DNA of 64,000 nt from Acidovorax radicis N35 (GCF_000204195.1 NZ_AFBG01000024.1:62001-126000); one strand, 5' to 3'. Shown: positions 38,159 to 46,949, counted from the first letter of the stretch. Notes: generated from the letters alone by a model not told the origin. Numbers and translations: made by a program.

Positions 38159-38338
38159 ATGACGGAAAAGTTTATTCGGTTGAGCAGCTATCTACTGATA
38201 GTGGCTATTTGCTCCAGCCCTTACTTACTGTTGGACTCGGTCTTATGGGCCGCACTCCTCACGATTCCAACGTTTCTTGTTGCGCTGCTCGTTGCGGAAC
38301 ACTTCTATAAATTTGTGCTGAGCAAAAGAGCGCCTTGA
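38159..38338 (+). CDS. Small membrane protein, hypothetical
   Basis: 59 residues (MTEKFIRLSSYLLIVAICS...). Two membrane helices (about 9-26 and 27-47) and a basic C-terminus (FVLSKRAP). An AGGAC/AGG ribosome site is present. It is too short for confident family assignment and is in the same accessory stretch. Confidence 0.55.
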   Translation: MTEKFIRLSSYLLIVAICSSPYLLLDSVLWAALLTIPTFLVALLVAEHFYKFVLSKRAP

Positions 38339-38522
38339 GGCGTCCGTACGACCGCTTCTGGCCTAAAACCGTCTTAGATCGTTAGGATCAAGCTCATCAG
38401 CAATAGACGCAAGCGATCTCTCATGGAATTCACTGAGTGGAACCAAAGCGCGACTCTTTGACCCTATGCGTGAACAGGCAACTTACTTTCACGCAACAGC
38501 AAAATACCAAGGGTGCAATCCA

Positions 38523-39581
38523 ATGACGAGTTCTCGAAGGAGCGTGATTTTTGGCGGCCCTGCTCTGATACTGTCGGTACGCGCCTTAGCCCGAGAATCC
38601 TCCCAATGGAAGACGGCTAGTCCAAAAAGCCAAGGAATATCGTCCGCCGCTCTGGAACTAGCGTTCGCAAATGGATCAACCATCGGAGCCTTGCGAAGTT
38701 TATTGGTTGTACGAAACGGCGTGCTTGTCGGCGAGCGCTACTTTGGGGGAGCCAAACCCACCGATCTCCTCCCCATCAACTCGGTCACCAAGAGCATTTG
38801 CTCTTTGCTGATCGGTCAGGCGATCGAGCAAGGAAAGCTCAAGGGTTTTGCCCAAACGGTGGGCGAACTTTTGCCCGATCAGGCAAGAAGATACCCAGGC
38901 TCAGCTGCATCCAAAGTCACCCTCGGCCGAATACTGGCTGGTACCACAGGTATCGCCTACGAGTTCAAGAAGCAGTACAACGATCTGACGACATCCCCAG
39001 ATCCCGTGCAATTCGTGTTCAGTCTGCCCAACGATGGCAGAGGGCCCAATACTTGGTCATACAACGATGCAGCAGTCTCGCTGCTGAGCCCGATTCTTGA
39101 GCGTGCCCATGGCATGCCCATAGAAGACATTGCAAAGCGGGATCTGTTCGCTCCATTGGGTGTCGAGAGTTTCTTATGGGATCGCGACAAGGGCGGTCGC
39201 GCCATGTCGTACAAGGGTCTGAGCCTGCGGACCCGCGACCTCGCGAAGTTGGCGTGGGTGATGGCCAACGGTGGCAAGTGGCTCAACACCAGGGTGGTGC
39301 CTTCTGCTTGGGTAGCGGCGAGTTCCCGCACAGAAGTCACAGGGGTCTGGCCCAATCCCCCAATAACCAGCGTCGGTTACGGACTGCTGTGGTTCACGGG
39401 AACACTGGAGGGAAGATATGTAGTGTGGGCGTGGGGATACGGCGGGCAGATTGCGCTCTTTGTTCCCTCGCTGAAGCTTGCAATTGCAACGGCAGCAACG
39501 AACCCTCGAATGCAAGACATGCGCTCTCAGGCTGAAGCGATCACATCGATCGTCGCCCAGGTGGTCGCCGGGACCACCTGA
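38523..39581 (+). CDS. Exported serine hydrolase (class C beta-lactamase family)
   Basis: 352 residues from an ATG (MTSSRRSVIFGGPA), with a twin-Arg signal and ...RALARES cleavage region. The serine motif SVTK (S-x-x-K) lies near 92-95, the Tyr motif YND near 178, and a WGYGGQ third-motif equivalent near 313. Such proteins hydrolyse esters, D-peptides or beta-lactams in the periplasm or outside. No resistance role is claimed. Confidence 0.85.
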   Translation: MTSSRRSVIFGGPALILSVRALARESSQWKTASPKSQGISSAALELAFANGSTIGALRSLLVVRNGVLVGERYFGGAKPTDLLPINSVTKSICSLLIGQAIEQGKLKGFAQTVGELLPDQARRYPGSAASKVTLGRILAGTTGIAYEFKKQYNDLTTSPDPVQFVFSLPNDGRGPNTWSYNDAAVSLLSPILERAHGMPIEDIAKRDLFAPLGVESFLWDRDKGGRAMSYKGLSLRTRDLAKLAWVMANGGKWLNTRVVPSAWVAASSRTEVTGVWPNPPITSVGYGLLWFTGTLEGRYVVWAWGYGGQIALFVPSLKLAIATAATNPRMQDMRSQAEAITSIVAQVVAGTT

Positions 39582-39842
39582 TTGAAAATAGGCAAGCGAC
39601 TGCTTAATCCGATCGCGTGCCCAGCCAAGCGCTAGGAGCCGGCCAAGGCTACTGCAGTGAGATGCGCCGAATTTTCCGCTAACCTGCAAGTGCATCCGGC
39701 TCCCCAATACTGCATCGGCAGTTTGTTCAGTTTGACGCTGCCGCTAACAGCCTCGGCGTTGAACTTGCCATCGAAGACAGCCCATAGCGGTGGAGTCTGG
39801 ATAATTCAGCCACAGGCGGGATTCCGCGAAAAACTCAAAGCG

Positions 39843-40190
39843 ATGACAACAACACTGAAGGACCTTTTGGCACAACGAACGCAGCTGGATGCCGCGATTT
39901 CAGAGGCCCGGAAAGAGGCATCTGAGGACGCGCTGAGGAAAGTACACGATCTGGTGGCTGAGTTTGGATTCACTGCCCAGCAAGTCTTCCCTTGGAAGCC
40001 CATCGTCAAAAAGGTCGCCCAAAAGTATCGGGACGAAAAGAGCGGCGCGACCTGGACAGGACGAGGTAGGGCGCCCGCCTGGATTGCCGGGAAGAACCGT
40101 GACGATTTCCTGATAGAGCGCCCAAGGACTACTCAAGAGGGCCCATTCCTAGCGGAGATGGCAGCTGAGTCCGCGAGAAGGCAGGACTGA
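39843..40190 (+). CDS. H-NS-family nucleoid protein
   Basis: 115 residues. The N-terminal half is helical and oligomerising in type (LKDLLAQRTQLDAAISEARK), and the C-terminal half has the DNA-binding loop TWTGRGRAPAW near 78-88, matching betaproteobacterial H-NS. The start at 39843 lacks a strong ribosome site; an in-frame start lies 186 bp upstream. It sits in the low-GC accessory segment, whose genes it might silence. Confidence 0.8.
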   Translation: MTTTLKDLLAQRTQLDAAISEARKEASEDALRKVHDLVAEFGFTAQQVFPWKPIVKKVAQKYRDEKSGATWTGRGRAPAWIAGKNRDDFLIERPRTTQEGPFLAEMAAESARRQD

Positions 40191-40340
40191 CTGTTGATTT
40201 CCGCGTAGAAGTGACCCACTAACCCCCAAGTAACAGTCGGTTGAAGTATCGGCGGGCGGCTCAGCCGCTCGAGCACTTTGCGATCCCAAGCTTCAAGGGC
40301 GGCGCTCGCTGCGCCCCTCTTTTGCCTCCGAGGCGCCCGC

Positions 40341-41981
40341 TCAGGGCAGCGACTTCACACCCTCAAACGCCGCATTCAACGCAGCCTCAGCCGCCAGCAG
40401 CCGCTGCCGCGCCTCGCCCGACCACACGCGGTCTTTGGCCAGGATGTCTTTGGCAACGGTCGCCATGCGCGTGACCTCCTGCGGCTGCGGCCCGCCTGTG
40501 CCGGTGCGGGTGGTCACCATGTCTGCGGGCGACAAAGCCCGGCGGAATGCGGCTTCACCCAGCGGCAGGCGTTGGTCCTTGAGGTCGTATTTCTTGCCCG
40601 CTTCGCGGTAGATGCGCACGGCTTCGGCGTAAGGAAAGTCTTTCGGCCGGATGTTGCGCTCCTTGGCAAACACCACAACATCCGACGCAAAGTGGTGACC
40701 CACCCGGAACGGCACACCATGGCTGCGCTGCAGCGCCTCGGCCAGCTCCATCGAGGTGGTCCACTCGGATTCAAGTTCGTCCAGCGCACGTGCCGGGTCG
40801 ATGCGCAATGAGTCCAGCACATCGGCAAACTGCTGCAGCATCTCCACGCCCTGCACAAAGGTCTTGGCGCTGGCCGGGCTCCAGGTGTTCTTGTAGTCAA
40901 TCATGCCGGGCGTGACGTTATGCGCCCGCCACAGCGACGCCTGGGCCGAGGCCACCACGTCGCTGGCCTTGGCCCGCGTGTTCTGGATGATGCCGGGGTT
41001 GGCCTTCTGGGGCATGGCACTGCTGGTGTACGTTTTGGAGCTGGCCAACAGCAACCAGGGCCGGGTCTGGTGGTACTGGGTGTGCACATCCTGCATGAAC
41101 GCGCCCACGCGGATGGCGGTGGAGCTGGCGATGGACGTGGCCTCGATGGGAATGTCGTAGGTGCTGATCTGCCCCGCATCCAGCGAGTTCACGATGAGCC
41201 CGTCGAACCCCAGCAACTGCGCCAGGCGCTCCCGGTTGATGCCCCAGCTGGAGTTGGACAGCACCGCCGTGCCCATGGGGCTGAGGTTGATGCGGGCATA
41301 GGCCTCGCGAATGCGCGCCGAATCGCGAGCGAACGAATCGGCCCAGGCCATCAGGTAGTGCCCGTAGCTGATGGGCATGGCCTGCACGCCATTGGTGTAA
41401 GCAGGCACATAGGTGGCGGTGTGTGCCTGCGCCGTGGTGATGAGCCGCGCGCGCACCTGGTCCAGCGCATCGGCAAAGTCCAGCATTTCCAGACGCAACT
41501 GCGCGGCATTCAAGGTGGAATGGATGTCCTGGCGGCTGCGCCCGGTGTGGATCAGCGTCGCCTCGGGGCCCACGGCATCCGTGATGATTTTCTCGACCTG
41601 CAGCACATCGGTGGGCCGCTTGCCACCGGGCGTGGTGGCCTGGGTGATCGACAGCTCGACGCCGCGCGCGATGCGACCCGCCTGGGCCTTGGGGATGATG
41701 CCCTGCTCGGCATTCACCACGGTCGACGCCATGTTGATGCGACCAAACCAGTAGAACGTGTCTTGCGACTTTGCCAAGGCGCTGGTGGCGTCCCCTTTGA
41801 CCACCCCCTGAATCTTGGCCACCTGCGCCTGGCACTCGGCCGTGGTCTTGCACGCGGTGTCCAGGGTATCGGCCGCGTTGGCCTGGCCCATGGCGAGGAT
41901 GGCCGCCATCACCGGGGCGATGAGAAAACGGGACGGGCGCGAGGTGATCTCGCCCAAAGTGGGGCGCTGCAATGACGGCAT
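40341..41981 (-). CDS. Exported argininosuccinate-lyase-like protein (fumarase/aspartase superfamily)
   Basis: 546 residues. Residues 1-36 form a signal peptide (FLIAPVMAAILAMGQANA, cleavage after NAA), placing a normally cytoplasmic fold in the periplasm. The fold is clear: HTGRSRQDIHST near 138-149 (argininosuccinate-lyase N-motif) and the superfamily signature SSAMPQKANPG near 311 with its catalytic Ser. Divergent from a LysR regulator (175-bp gap). The likely reaction is beta-elimination on an argininosuccinate- or aspartate-like substrate, but this is inference. Confidence 0.8.
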   Translation of the reverse strand: MPSLQRPTLGEITSRPSRFLIAPVMAAILAMGQANAADTLDTACKTTAECQAQVAKIQGVVKGDATSALAKSQDTFYWFGRINMASTVVNAEQGIIPKAQAGRIARGVELSITQATTPGGKRPTDVLQVEKIITDAVGPEATLIHTGRSRQDIHSTLNAAQLRLEMLDFADALDQVRARLITTAQAHTATYVPAYTNGVQAMPISYGHYLMAWADSFARDSARIREAYARINLSPMGTAVLSNSSWGINRERLAQLLGFDGLIVNSLDAGQISTYDIPIEATSIASSTAIRVGAFMQDVHTQYHQTRPWLLLASSKTYTSSAMPQKANPGIIQNTRAKASDVVASAQASLWRAHNVTPGMIDYKNTWSPASAKTFVQGVEMLQQFADVLDSLRIDPARALDELESEWTTSMELAEALQRSHGVPFRVGHHFASDVVVFAKERNIRPKDFPYAEAVRIYREAGKKYDLKDQRLPLGEAAFRRALSPADMVTTRTGTGGPQPQEVTRMATVAKDILAKDRVWSGEARQRLLAAEAALNAAFEGVKSLP

Positions 41982-42156
41982 GGGTTTTGTCTCCTGAGTT
42001 CCTGCGCACTGGTTTGCACACAGTGCGGGAATAAGATTCGTTAGTTGAATGGCCCCAGGGCAGGCTTGCGTCTACCCCAAGGCCAGTGATCGTTGCACAG
42101 CAGTCACGACAGGGCCAATGCTTCTTTTTCAACATGATTCAAATTTTGAATACTTC

Positions 42157-43101
42157 ATGCCAGACCTGACGCCCTCCGTCCTGTTCAATCGCATCCTGGG
42201 GCGCGTGCGCCTCAAGCACCTGCAGTTGGCGATCGCGATTGCCGACCTGCAAAGCCTGCACCGGGCGGCCTCTGCCATTGGCTTGAGCCAACCCGCAGCG
42301 ACCCATGCGCTGGCGGAGCTGGAAAGCTCCCTGGGCGGCCCGCTTTTTGAAAGGCACTCCAAGGGCATGCGCTTGACCCGCCTGGGTGAGGCGGTTCTGC
42401 CGCTGCTGCGCGCTTCGCTGGTGCCCCTGCAAGCGGCTGCTGGCAATGCGGCGCTGATGCAGCAAGGGGCCGCGTCCGCGCTGATCCGCATCGGAAGCAT
42501 TGCGGCGGGCATCAACGGGTTGCTGACTGTGGCCATCCCGTCGTACTGCGCCCTGCACCCCAGCGCCGCCATCGATGTTCACGAAGTCACCATCGACAAC
42601 CTGCTGGAGAGCATCCAGGAAGGAACCCTGGACCTGGCGATCTGCCGCGAGCCGACCCCGCTGCCGCAGGGGTTCGAGTTCCACGCCGCGCTGCAGGATG
42701 AATTCGTCATCGCCTGCCGCCCTGAGCACCCGTTGGCGCAACAGGCCACCGTCACGGGCGCTGAACTGCTGTCACAACGCTGGCTGGCCCCGCCACTCAC
42801 GGGGCTGGGGCCTCAACAGGTTGATAGCCTTTTTGACGATCTGGGCGGGGTGCCGGAACTGTGCCGAGTGTCGAGCCGCTCGACGGAAATCATCTACGCC
42901 ATGCTGGCGGAAAGCGACATGCTGGTCTGCGTGCCAGCGAGCCTTGTTTTGCCGTTTATACGGCGCAGGGATCTGGCCGTTTTATCGTGGAGACCGCAAG
43001 GTGTGGGACCGCTCGGCGTATTGGTCAAGACGGACGTGTTGGCCCACAAAACCCACCCTTGTCACGGCTTCATCGAGCACGTACTCGCCCTTGGGCGTTG
43101 A
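42157..43101 (+). CDS. LysR-family transcriptional regulator
   Basis: 314 residues; winged HTH at the N-terminus (AIADLQSLHRAASAIGLSQPAATHALAELE in two parts near 28-56), then a periplasmic-binding-like effector domain with EFVIACRPEHPLAQ near 190. Divergent from the exported lyase, probably its regulator. The last segment is His/Gly-rich and the stop is close to the accessory block. Confidence 0.88.
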   Translation: MPDLTPSVLFNRILGRVRLKHLQLAIAIADLQSLHRAASAIGLSQPAATHALAELESSLGGPLFERHSKGMRLTRLGEAVLPLLRASLVPLQAAAGNAALMQQGAASALIRIGSIAAGINGLLTVAIPSYCALHPSAAIDVHEVTIDNLLESIQEGTLDLAICREPTPLPQGFEFHAALQDEFVIACRPEHPLAQQATVTGAELLSQRWLAPPLTGLGPQQVDSLFDDLGGVPELCRVSSRSTEIIYAMLAESDMLVCVPASLVLPFIRRRDLAVLSWRPQGVGPLGVLVKTDVLAHKTHPCHGFIEHVLALGR

Positions 43102-43244
43102 TCTGGGTACTGGGTAGTTTCGTGGGTCGGTTCGAAGTCCGTTTAGCAGCGGTTGCTGCCGGTCAGGGATGAGGTTTGGACGGCGGCTGGGGGGCTAAAG
43201 CTGACTCTCATCTAAAAGACGGGCGTTGTTTTGCCGTGATCCCC

Positions 43245-44543
43245 CTATCGTTGACCGGCTCTCGTATCGTGCAGCAGGCCAAGCCCGGTCATGCGAATAT
43301 TGACCGCAGTTCTTGACACCCCGAAGCTCTTCATCAACTGGTTGGTCACTGCGTAATACGCATGGCGACTCCAAGGCTGAGAATCGACAAAGAGTGGCCC
43401 GAACCCCTTGTCTCGAATTTCGAGCTTTGCCAACAATGCGTGCGTTTCCCGTCGGAAGTGCTGGCTCGGCATGAGTAGGCAGGAAGCGAAGTAGTTGGCT
43501 TGGTATTCCAGCCTTCTCACGTCGTTTTCGGTCTCGAGCCCTCGCCCGGTGTCCTGCTGTTCACTCTCGGAGTGCTGCTCTGAGACTAAGTACTCCCCAT
43601 GGTCAAGGAGAAAGTGTCCGAGCTCGTGAGCTAGCGTAAACCGATCTCGTCCTTCGTTGGGCTCATCAGGCGTGAAGAGCTCGATGACATTGGGACGGAA
43701 CGAAATTCGCGCTAACACCCGGCGCGGCAATTCGGGTGGGAGCGGCTGCTGATGTTTGATGCGTACATCTTTGACTGATGGGTGGCGGGCGCAAAATTCA
43801 TTGAGCGATACATATGCCGTGGATACGGAGGCCTCAGCCAATACAGTCTGAGCCCGGTTTTCAAGTTCATCCGGCGTCAGATACCTGACTACGCTTCGCT
43901 GCTCTCGCTCAACGCAGAGACTTGGGGGGGCACCTTGTTGGTCCTCAGCAATGTCCACTGAAAGAGCCTCGAAGAAGGCGCGAACTGAATTTGTGCGAAC
44001 GTTCGCTGCCTGCATGTAGAGCTCGAAGAGGGAGCTTCTGTAGTGCGGGGCCGTAAGTGCGAACAGGATTTCGTCGTCGCTTTTGGAGTCTGATGCTGAG
44101 AATGTCGCGGACGCGGACCTCCGCAATGTCCATTGAAGCTCTTCCGCAGGAAAGTATCTTGCCACTCCGATCCGCATCGAACGACAGAACTCCAGTGCTC
44201 CGGACTGGAGTTCGCGATTGGAAATCAGTATGGGTTTTGTGCCGGTTGGACCGATCTGTATTGCTTTGGCATAGAAAGACTCGACGTCTGCAACGTTGAC
44301 AGAGTTCTTGTAGTTCTTGCACTCAATGAGATAAATGCTCGTGTAGTCATCAGCGCCCGGATACCAAACCTCAATTGAGACATCAACAATGATGTCGCTT
44401 CCTCTAGCGCGGGAGTAGTACCCCTTCTGCCGAAAGATCCGACAATACTCAGCAGGCACATGAAAGCGACCCGCGGCTATCGCTTCGCGGAAGAGGTTGA
44501 AGATGGCCTCTTCGAGCTCATCGCCCTTCTTCTTTGTATTCAC
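43245..44543 (-). CDS. Mrr-type restriction-endonuclease domain fused to ImmA/IrrE metallopeptidase
   Basis: 432 residues. Residues 1-140 fit an Mrr-like PD-(D/E)xK nuclease: YSRARGSDIIVDVSIEVW with Asp50/Asp54, and IECKNYKN with E74-x-K76. Residues 220-420 are an ImmA/IrrE protease with HELGH (306-310) and the third ligand Glu346 in LEYQANYFASCLLMP. ImmA-type enzymes cleave phage or element repressors, and Mrr domains attack modified DNA. The fusion is unusual. It is opposite in strand to the kinase operon and next to glmS. A shorter start is not ruled out. Confidence 0.75.
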   Translation of the reverse strand: MNTKKKGDELEEAIFNLFREAIAAGRFHVPAEYCRIFRQKGYYSRARGSDIIVDVSIEVWYPGADDYTSIYLIECKNYKNSVNVADVESFYAKAIQIGPTGTKPILISNRELQSGALEFCRSMRIGVARYFPAEELQWTLRRSASATFSASDSKSDDEILFALTAPHYRSSLFELYMQAANVRTNSVRAFFEALSVDIAEDQQGAPPSLCVEREQRSVVRYLTPDELENRAQTVLAEASVSTAYVSLNEFCARHPSVKDVRIKHQQPLPPELPRRVLARISFRPNVIELFTPDEPNEGRDRFTLAHELGHFLLDHGEYLVSEQHSESEQQDTGRGLETENDVRRLEYQANYFASCLLMPSQHFRRETHALLAKLEIRDKGFGPLFVDSQPWSRHAYYAVTNQLMKSFGVSRTAVNIRMTGLGLLHDTRAGQR

Positions 44544-44995
44544 AGAGCCAGACTAGTGATTCGTTCGCCTGAGTGTATAGACCTCTCGCCTGCGAAGCAC
44601 AGGCCCAGCACCGGCGTCAATGCCTGAAACGCCCTCCTGGTCACCTCCGTTGCGGCGCCTCACATCGTAGAGTTGGCGAGATGTCCAAAAGCGGTCGTTG
44701 GCAAACGGTCGCTTCCAACCTCAAACTGCCGCGCCAGAAATCTGTTCTGCAGCGGTGGCAGCCCTTCCCGAGTCGGTGCCGAACTCACGCTGACTGGCAC
44801 CTAACGGTCGTTCAGCTTGACGACCCACCGGTGACATGTGCTTCCGCAGGAGCCGTTCAGCCGACTGCCAGCCGGTTGGGCCAGAAGGCAGGTTGCCCGG
44901 GCTTCGGTCGCATGTCGCATGCCGAGGGACTCAAGCGATTGCGGTTGCGAGCGGCGCCCCTCTATAGTGCATTTGGCATGCCGTCCCATGGCTGC
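44544..44995. other. Gene-free stretch between nuclease-ImmA and the kinase operon
   Basis: No convincing coding region is seen in these about 450 bases. They contain several imperfect inverted segments (for example around 44690-44830), but none stands out as an RNA gene. Confidence 0.4.
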
Positions 44996-45015
44996 TACAC
45001 TGTATTTATATACAC
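44973..45015 (+). promoter_or_regulatory. Promoter with overlapping LexA-like box, kinase operon
   Basis: A -35 TTGGCA (44973-44978), a 17-bp spacer and a -10 TACACT (44996-45001) precede the operon. Overlapping the -10/+1 area is CTGTATTTATATACAC (45000-45015), which fits the LexA CTGT-N8-ACAG pattern with one mismatch in the last base. It lies 16 bp upstream of the first start codon, so LexA repression is plausible. Confidence 0.55.
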
Positions 45016-45031
45016 ATCAGTCCGGCGGACC

Positions 45032-45484
45032 ATGAACTCTATCGGCATAAGAGCATCTCCGACGAAGATCACATTCGTAGTGTTCGACAAGGACGCTGGT
45101 GCCATTGTCAATGTCGAAGTACTTCGGATCCCCGTCGCTTTCGAAACGCCAGACGCACTAAAGTACGTCCGAAGCAACCTGTTGGATATCTTGCGAGAGT
45201 ATGAAGTTGACTACGCGGGGGTTCGAGTGACTGAGCCGAATGCTCAGTCGATGAACATTGCACGCATTCAGCTAGAAGGCGTCATCCAAGAGGCGTTCGC
45301 CAGCAGCCTGCTGAAGGGCTACTACGTGGGCCAGATCTCATCCATCAGCGCGCGACTCGGCATCCCGCGTACAGACTTCAAGCTGTACGTTGATGGCACG
45401 AAGACGTGGAACGTCGAGGGATGGGAATCCCTTGATGCAGATGCCCGCGAGGCGATGCTCTGTGCTATCGGAGCCGGAGCATGA
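45032..45484 (+). CDS. RNase H/RuvC-fold-like small protein, operon gene 1
   Basis: 150 residues from the ATG at 45032 (MNSIGIRASPTKITFVVFD). Predicted fold: a first beta-hairpin (IGIRASPTKITFVVFDKD), then DYAGVRVTEPN as second strand, and RIQLEGVIQEAF with a Glu in the following helix; this order resembles the RNase H/RuvC fold and DUF3010-like proteins. No known family is confidently assigned. The stop is in the ATGA overlap with the kinase gene, so the two are translated together. Confidence 0.65.
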   Translation: MNSIGIRASPTKITFVVFDKDAGAIVNVEVLRIPVAFETPDALKYVRSNLLDILREYEVDYAGVRVTEPNAQSMNIARIQLEGVIQEAFASSLLKGYYVGQISSISARLGIPRTDFKLYVDGTKTWNVEGWESLDADAREAMLCAIGAGA

Positions 45485-46530
45485 CATTGCTTGCTCCATA
45501 CGATAAGGCGGAGGTCAGCTTCCGGCTCGATAAGGAAATTGGTCAAGAAGGTGCCAACTCAAAAACCTACATCGCGCACGACGAGCAGTTGGACGCCGAG
45601 ATCGTCATCAAGAAGGTGCCGTACAGCGGAGTAGGATCAGTCGATCAGTACTTCGAAGAATCTCGCATTCTCTATATGAGTGCACATCCGAACGTAGTAC
45701 AGGTGTACTACGCATGCAAGGATGCTTCGCACATCTACATCGCGATGCCCTATTACCGTCGGGGATCGTTGAATACCTTGATGAATGCGCGCTTTTTGAC
45801 GGTGAGGGAGATCGTCACACTTGGATGCCAGATTGCCGCCGGCCTGCACAATATCCATTCGAAGCGCCTTGTGCATTTCGACATCAAGCCTGACAACGTT
45901 CTCCTCTCCGACAGAGGTGAGGCCTTGGTGTCCGACTTCGGTCTGTCAAGACGAACTAGCACTTCTGGCAAAGCGGAGCAGGACAGGCTCTACTTCAAGA
46001 TGTGCCCGCCAGAAGCATACAAGTCGATCGAGCATGACGCTCGCTTTGACGTCTACCAACTCGGACTAACTCTGTATCGGATGTGCGCTGGCAATGCGGA
46101 GTTCTATCGTCAGTTCAATACCTTCGGGTCATCCGGAAGCTTCGACCTGAACGCATTCAAGGTAGCCGTTCGCAATGGGCAGTTTCCCGACCGTTCCAAA
46201 CTGCCTGAACACATACCGGCTCGGCTGCGTACGGTCGTTACCGGCTGTCTGCATGACGATCCAGCACAGCGCACGCAAGCAGCAATCGAGGTGGCGAATG
46301 GGTTGGCCCAAGTCGACGAGAAGCTTGACTGGAAATACAGCCTATCGTCCACGGGGCTGCGCGAGTGGGTCCGTTTCGAAGGAGAAATGGAATACCGTAT
46401 CGCGGTAGCTTCTGATGGATCATCGTACGCCCAGAAAGGTAAGACGGGCGGCAAGCTGTCTCGGATAACAAGCTATTGCAGTTCCTCGATCACGTCCGCG
46501 TCCCTAAAGAAATTTCTGAAGGAGACATAG
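45481..46530 (+). CDS. Hanks-type (Ser/Thr) protein kinase, operon gene 2
   Basis: 349 residues. Kinase motifs: Gly-loop GQEGANSKTY near 21-30, ATP lysine in VIKK (44-45), catalytic loop VHFDIKPDN (131-139) with HFD replacing the usual HRD, DFG at 152-154, and PPE near 176. The Arg of HRD is missing, so this is a non-RD kinase. The C-terminal 60 residues extend beyond the kinase core. No membrane helix. Start overlaps gene 1 by four bases (ATGA) and its stop overlaps the next start. Confidence 0.85.
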   Translation: MTLLAPYDKAEVSFRLDKEIGQEGANSKTYIAHDEQLDAEIVIKKVPYSGVGSVDQYFEESRILYMSAHPNVVQVYYACKDASHIYIAMPYYRRGSLNTLMNARFLTVREIVTLGCQIAAGLHNIHSKRLVHFDIKPDNVLLSDRGEALVSDFGLSRRTSTSGKAEQDRLYFKMCPPEAYKSIEHDARFDVYQLGLTLYRMCAGNAEFYRQFNTFGSSGSFDLNAFKVAVRNGQFPDRSKLPEHIPARLRTVVTGCLHDDPAQRTQAAIEVANGLAQVDEKLDWKYSLSSTGLREWVRFEGEMEYRIAVASDGSSYAQKGKTGGKLSRITSYCSSSITSASLKKFLKET

Positions 46531-46703
46531 TGACCAAACTGATCAAGAACGATCCACGACAATACCGAACGAGATCCGTGATCGCGAGTGGCCCAATGAA
46601 GGCAGCACCAGAATCTCGATCAGTTCCATCGGACGCTGATCGATTAGCTGAGGCAACCTTCGACAAACGCTGGTACGTGCAGTTCACTCCCGTAAAGCGC
46701 TAA
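46530..46703 (+). CDS. Small protein, operon gene 3
   Basis: 57 residues from a GTG that shares one base with the kinase stop codon (TAG/GTG). Sequence MTKLIKNDPRQYRTRS..., basic and likely unstructured in the first half, ending ...DKRWYVQFTPVKR. No family known. The overlap makes translational coupling likely, hence a third component of the operon. It could be a regulator or substrate of the kinase; that is inference. Confidence 0.55.
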   Translation: MTKLIKNDPRQYRTRSVIASGPMKAAPESRSVPSDADRLAEATFDKRWYVQFTPVKR

Positions 46704-46949
46704 CGGAGGCGCGACTGGCGGAACGACTGGTTCCGAGAGCTTCTGACGGTCGGGCCGTCACGCTCAACGTCCCTGATCAGCCTCTTGCAGTCATCGGAGC
46801 GTTTAGGGGCTGCTCGGAACGCAAGAACTTCTAGTAAAACCAAAGAAAAAGAGCGCTCAAACTGAACGCTCTTTTTTATATAGCAACAAGCCCAAAAAGA
46901 GCTGCGGTTTGCTTCGTATTTCTAGGTCGTCTTTACCCGTCAAGTTCGA
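46704..46949. other. Gene-free stretch between kinase operon and the Tn7-like end
   Basis: These about 250 bases hold the terminator at 46846-46877 and no coding region. A degenerate further TnsB-like site may occur at 46928-46938 (GGTAAAGACGAC on the minus strand), not counted as a site. Confidence 0.4.
46846..46877. terminator. Rho-independent terminator, bidirectional
   Basis: AAAAAGAGCG (46846-46855) and CGCTCTTTTTT (46867-46877) form a stem with A/T-rich flanks on both sides, so it can stop the kinase operon and transcription from the glmS side. Confidence 0.75.

Noticed and set aside
42005-42156. LysR box between the exported lyase and its LysR gene.
   Set aside because: No clear T-N11-A palindrome was seen there.
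43190-43244. Possible opposite Tn7-like end (TAAAGCTGAC, TAAAAGACGGGC).
   Set aside because: Matches to the TnsB site are too weak and no TGT end is seen.
44573-45031. An upstream in-frame extension of the RuvC-like gene (153 more codons).
   Set aside because: The promoter and LexA-like box lie within it, so it is untranslated; residue composition is also unlike coding sequence here.
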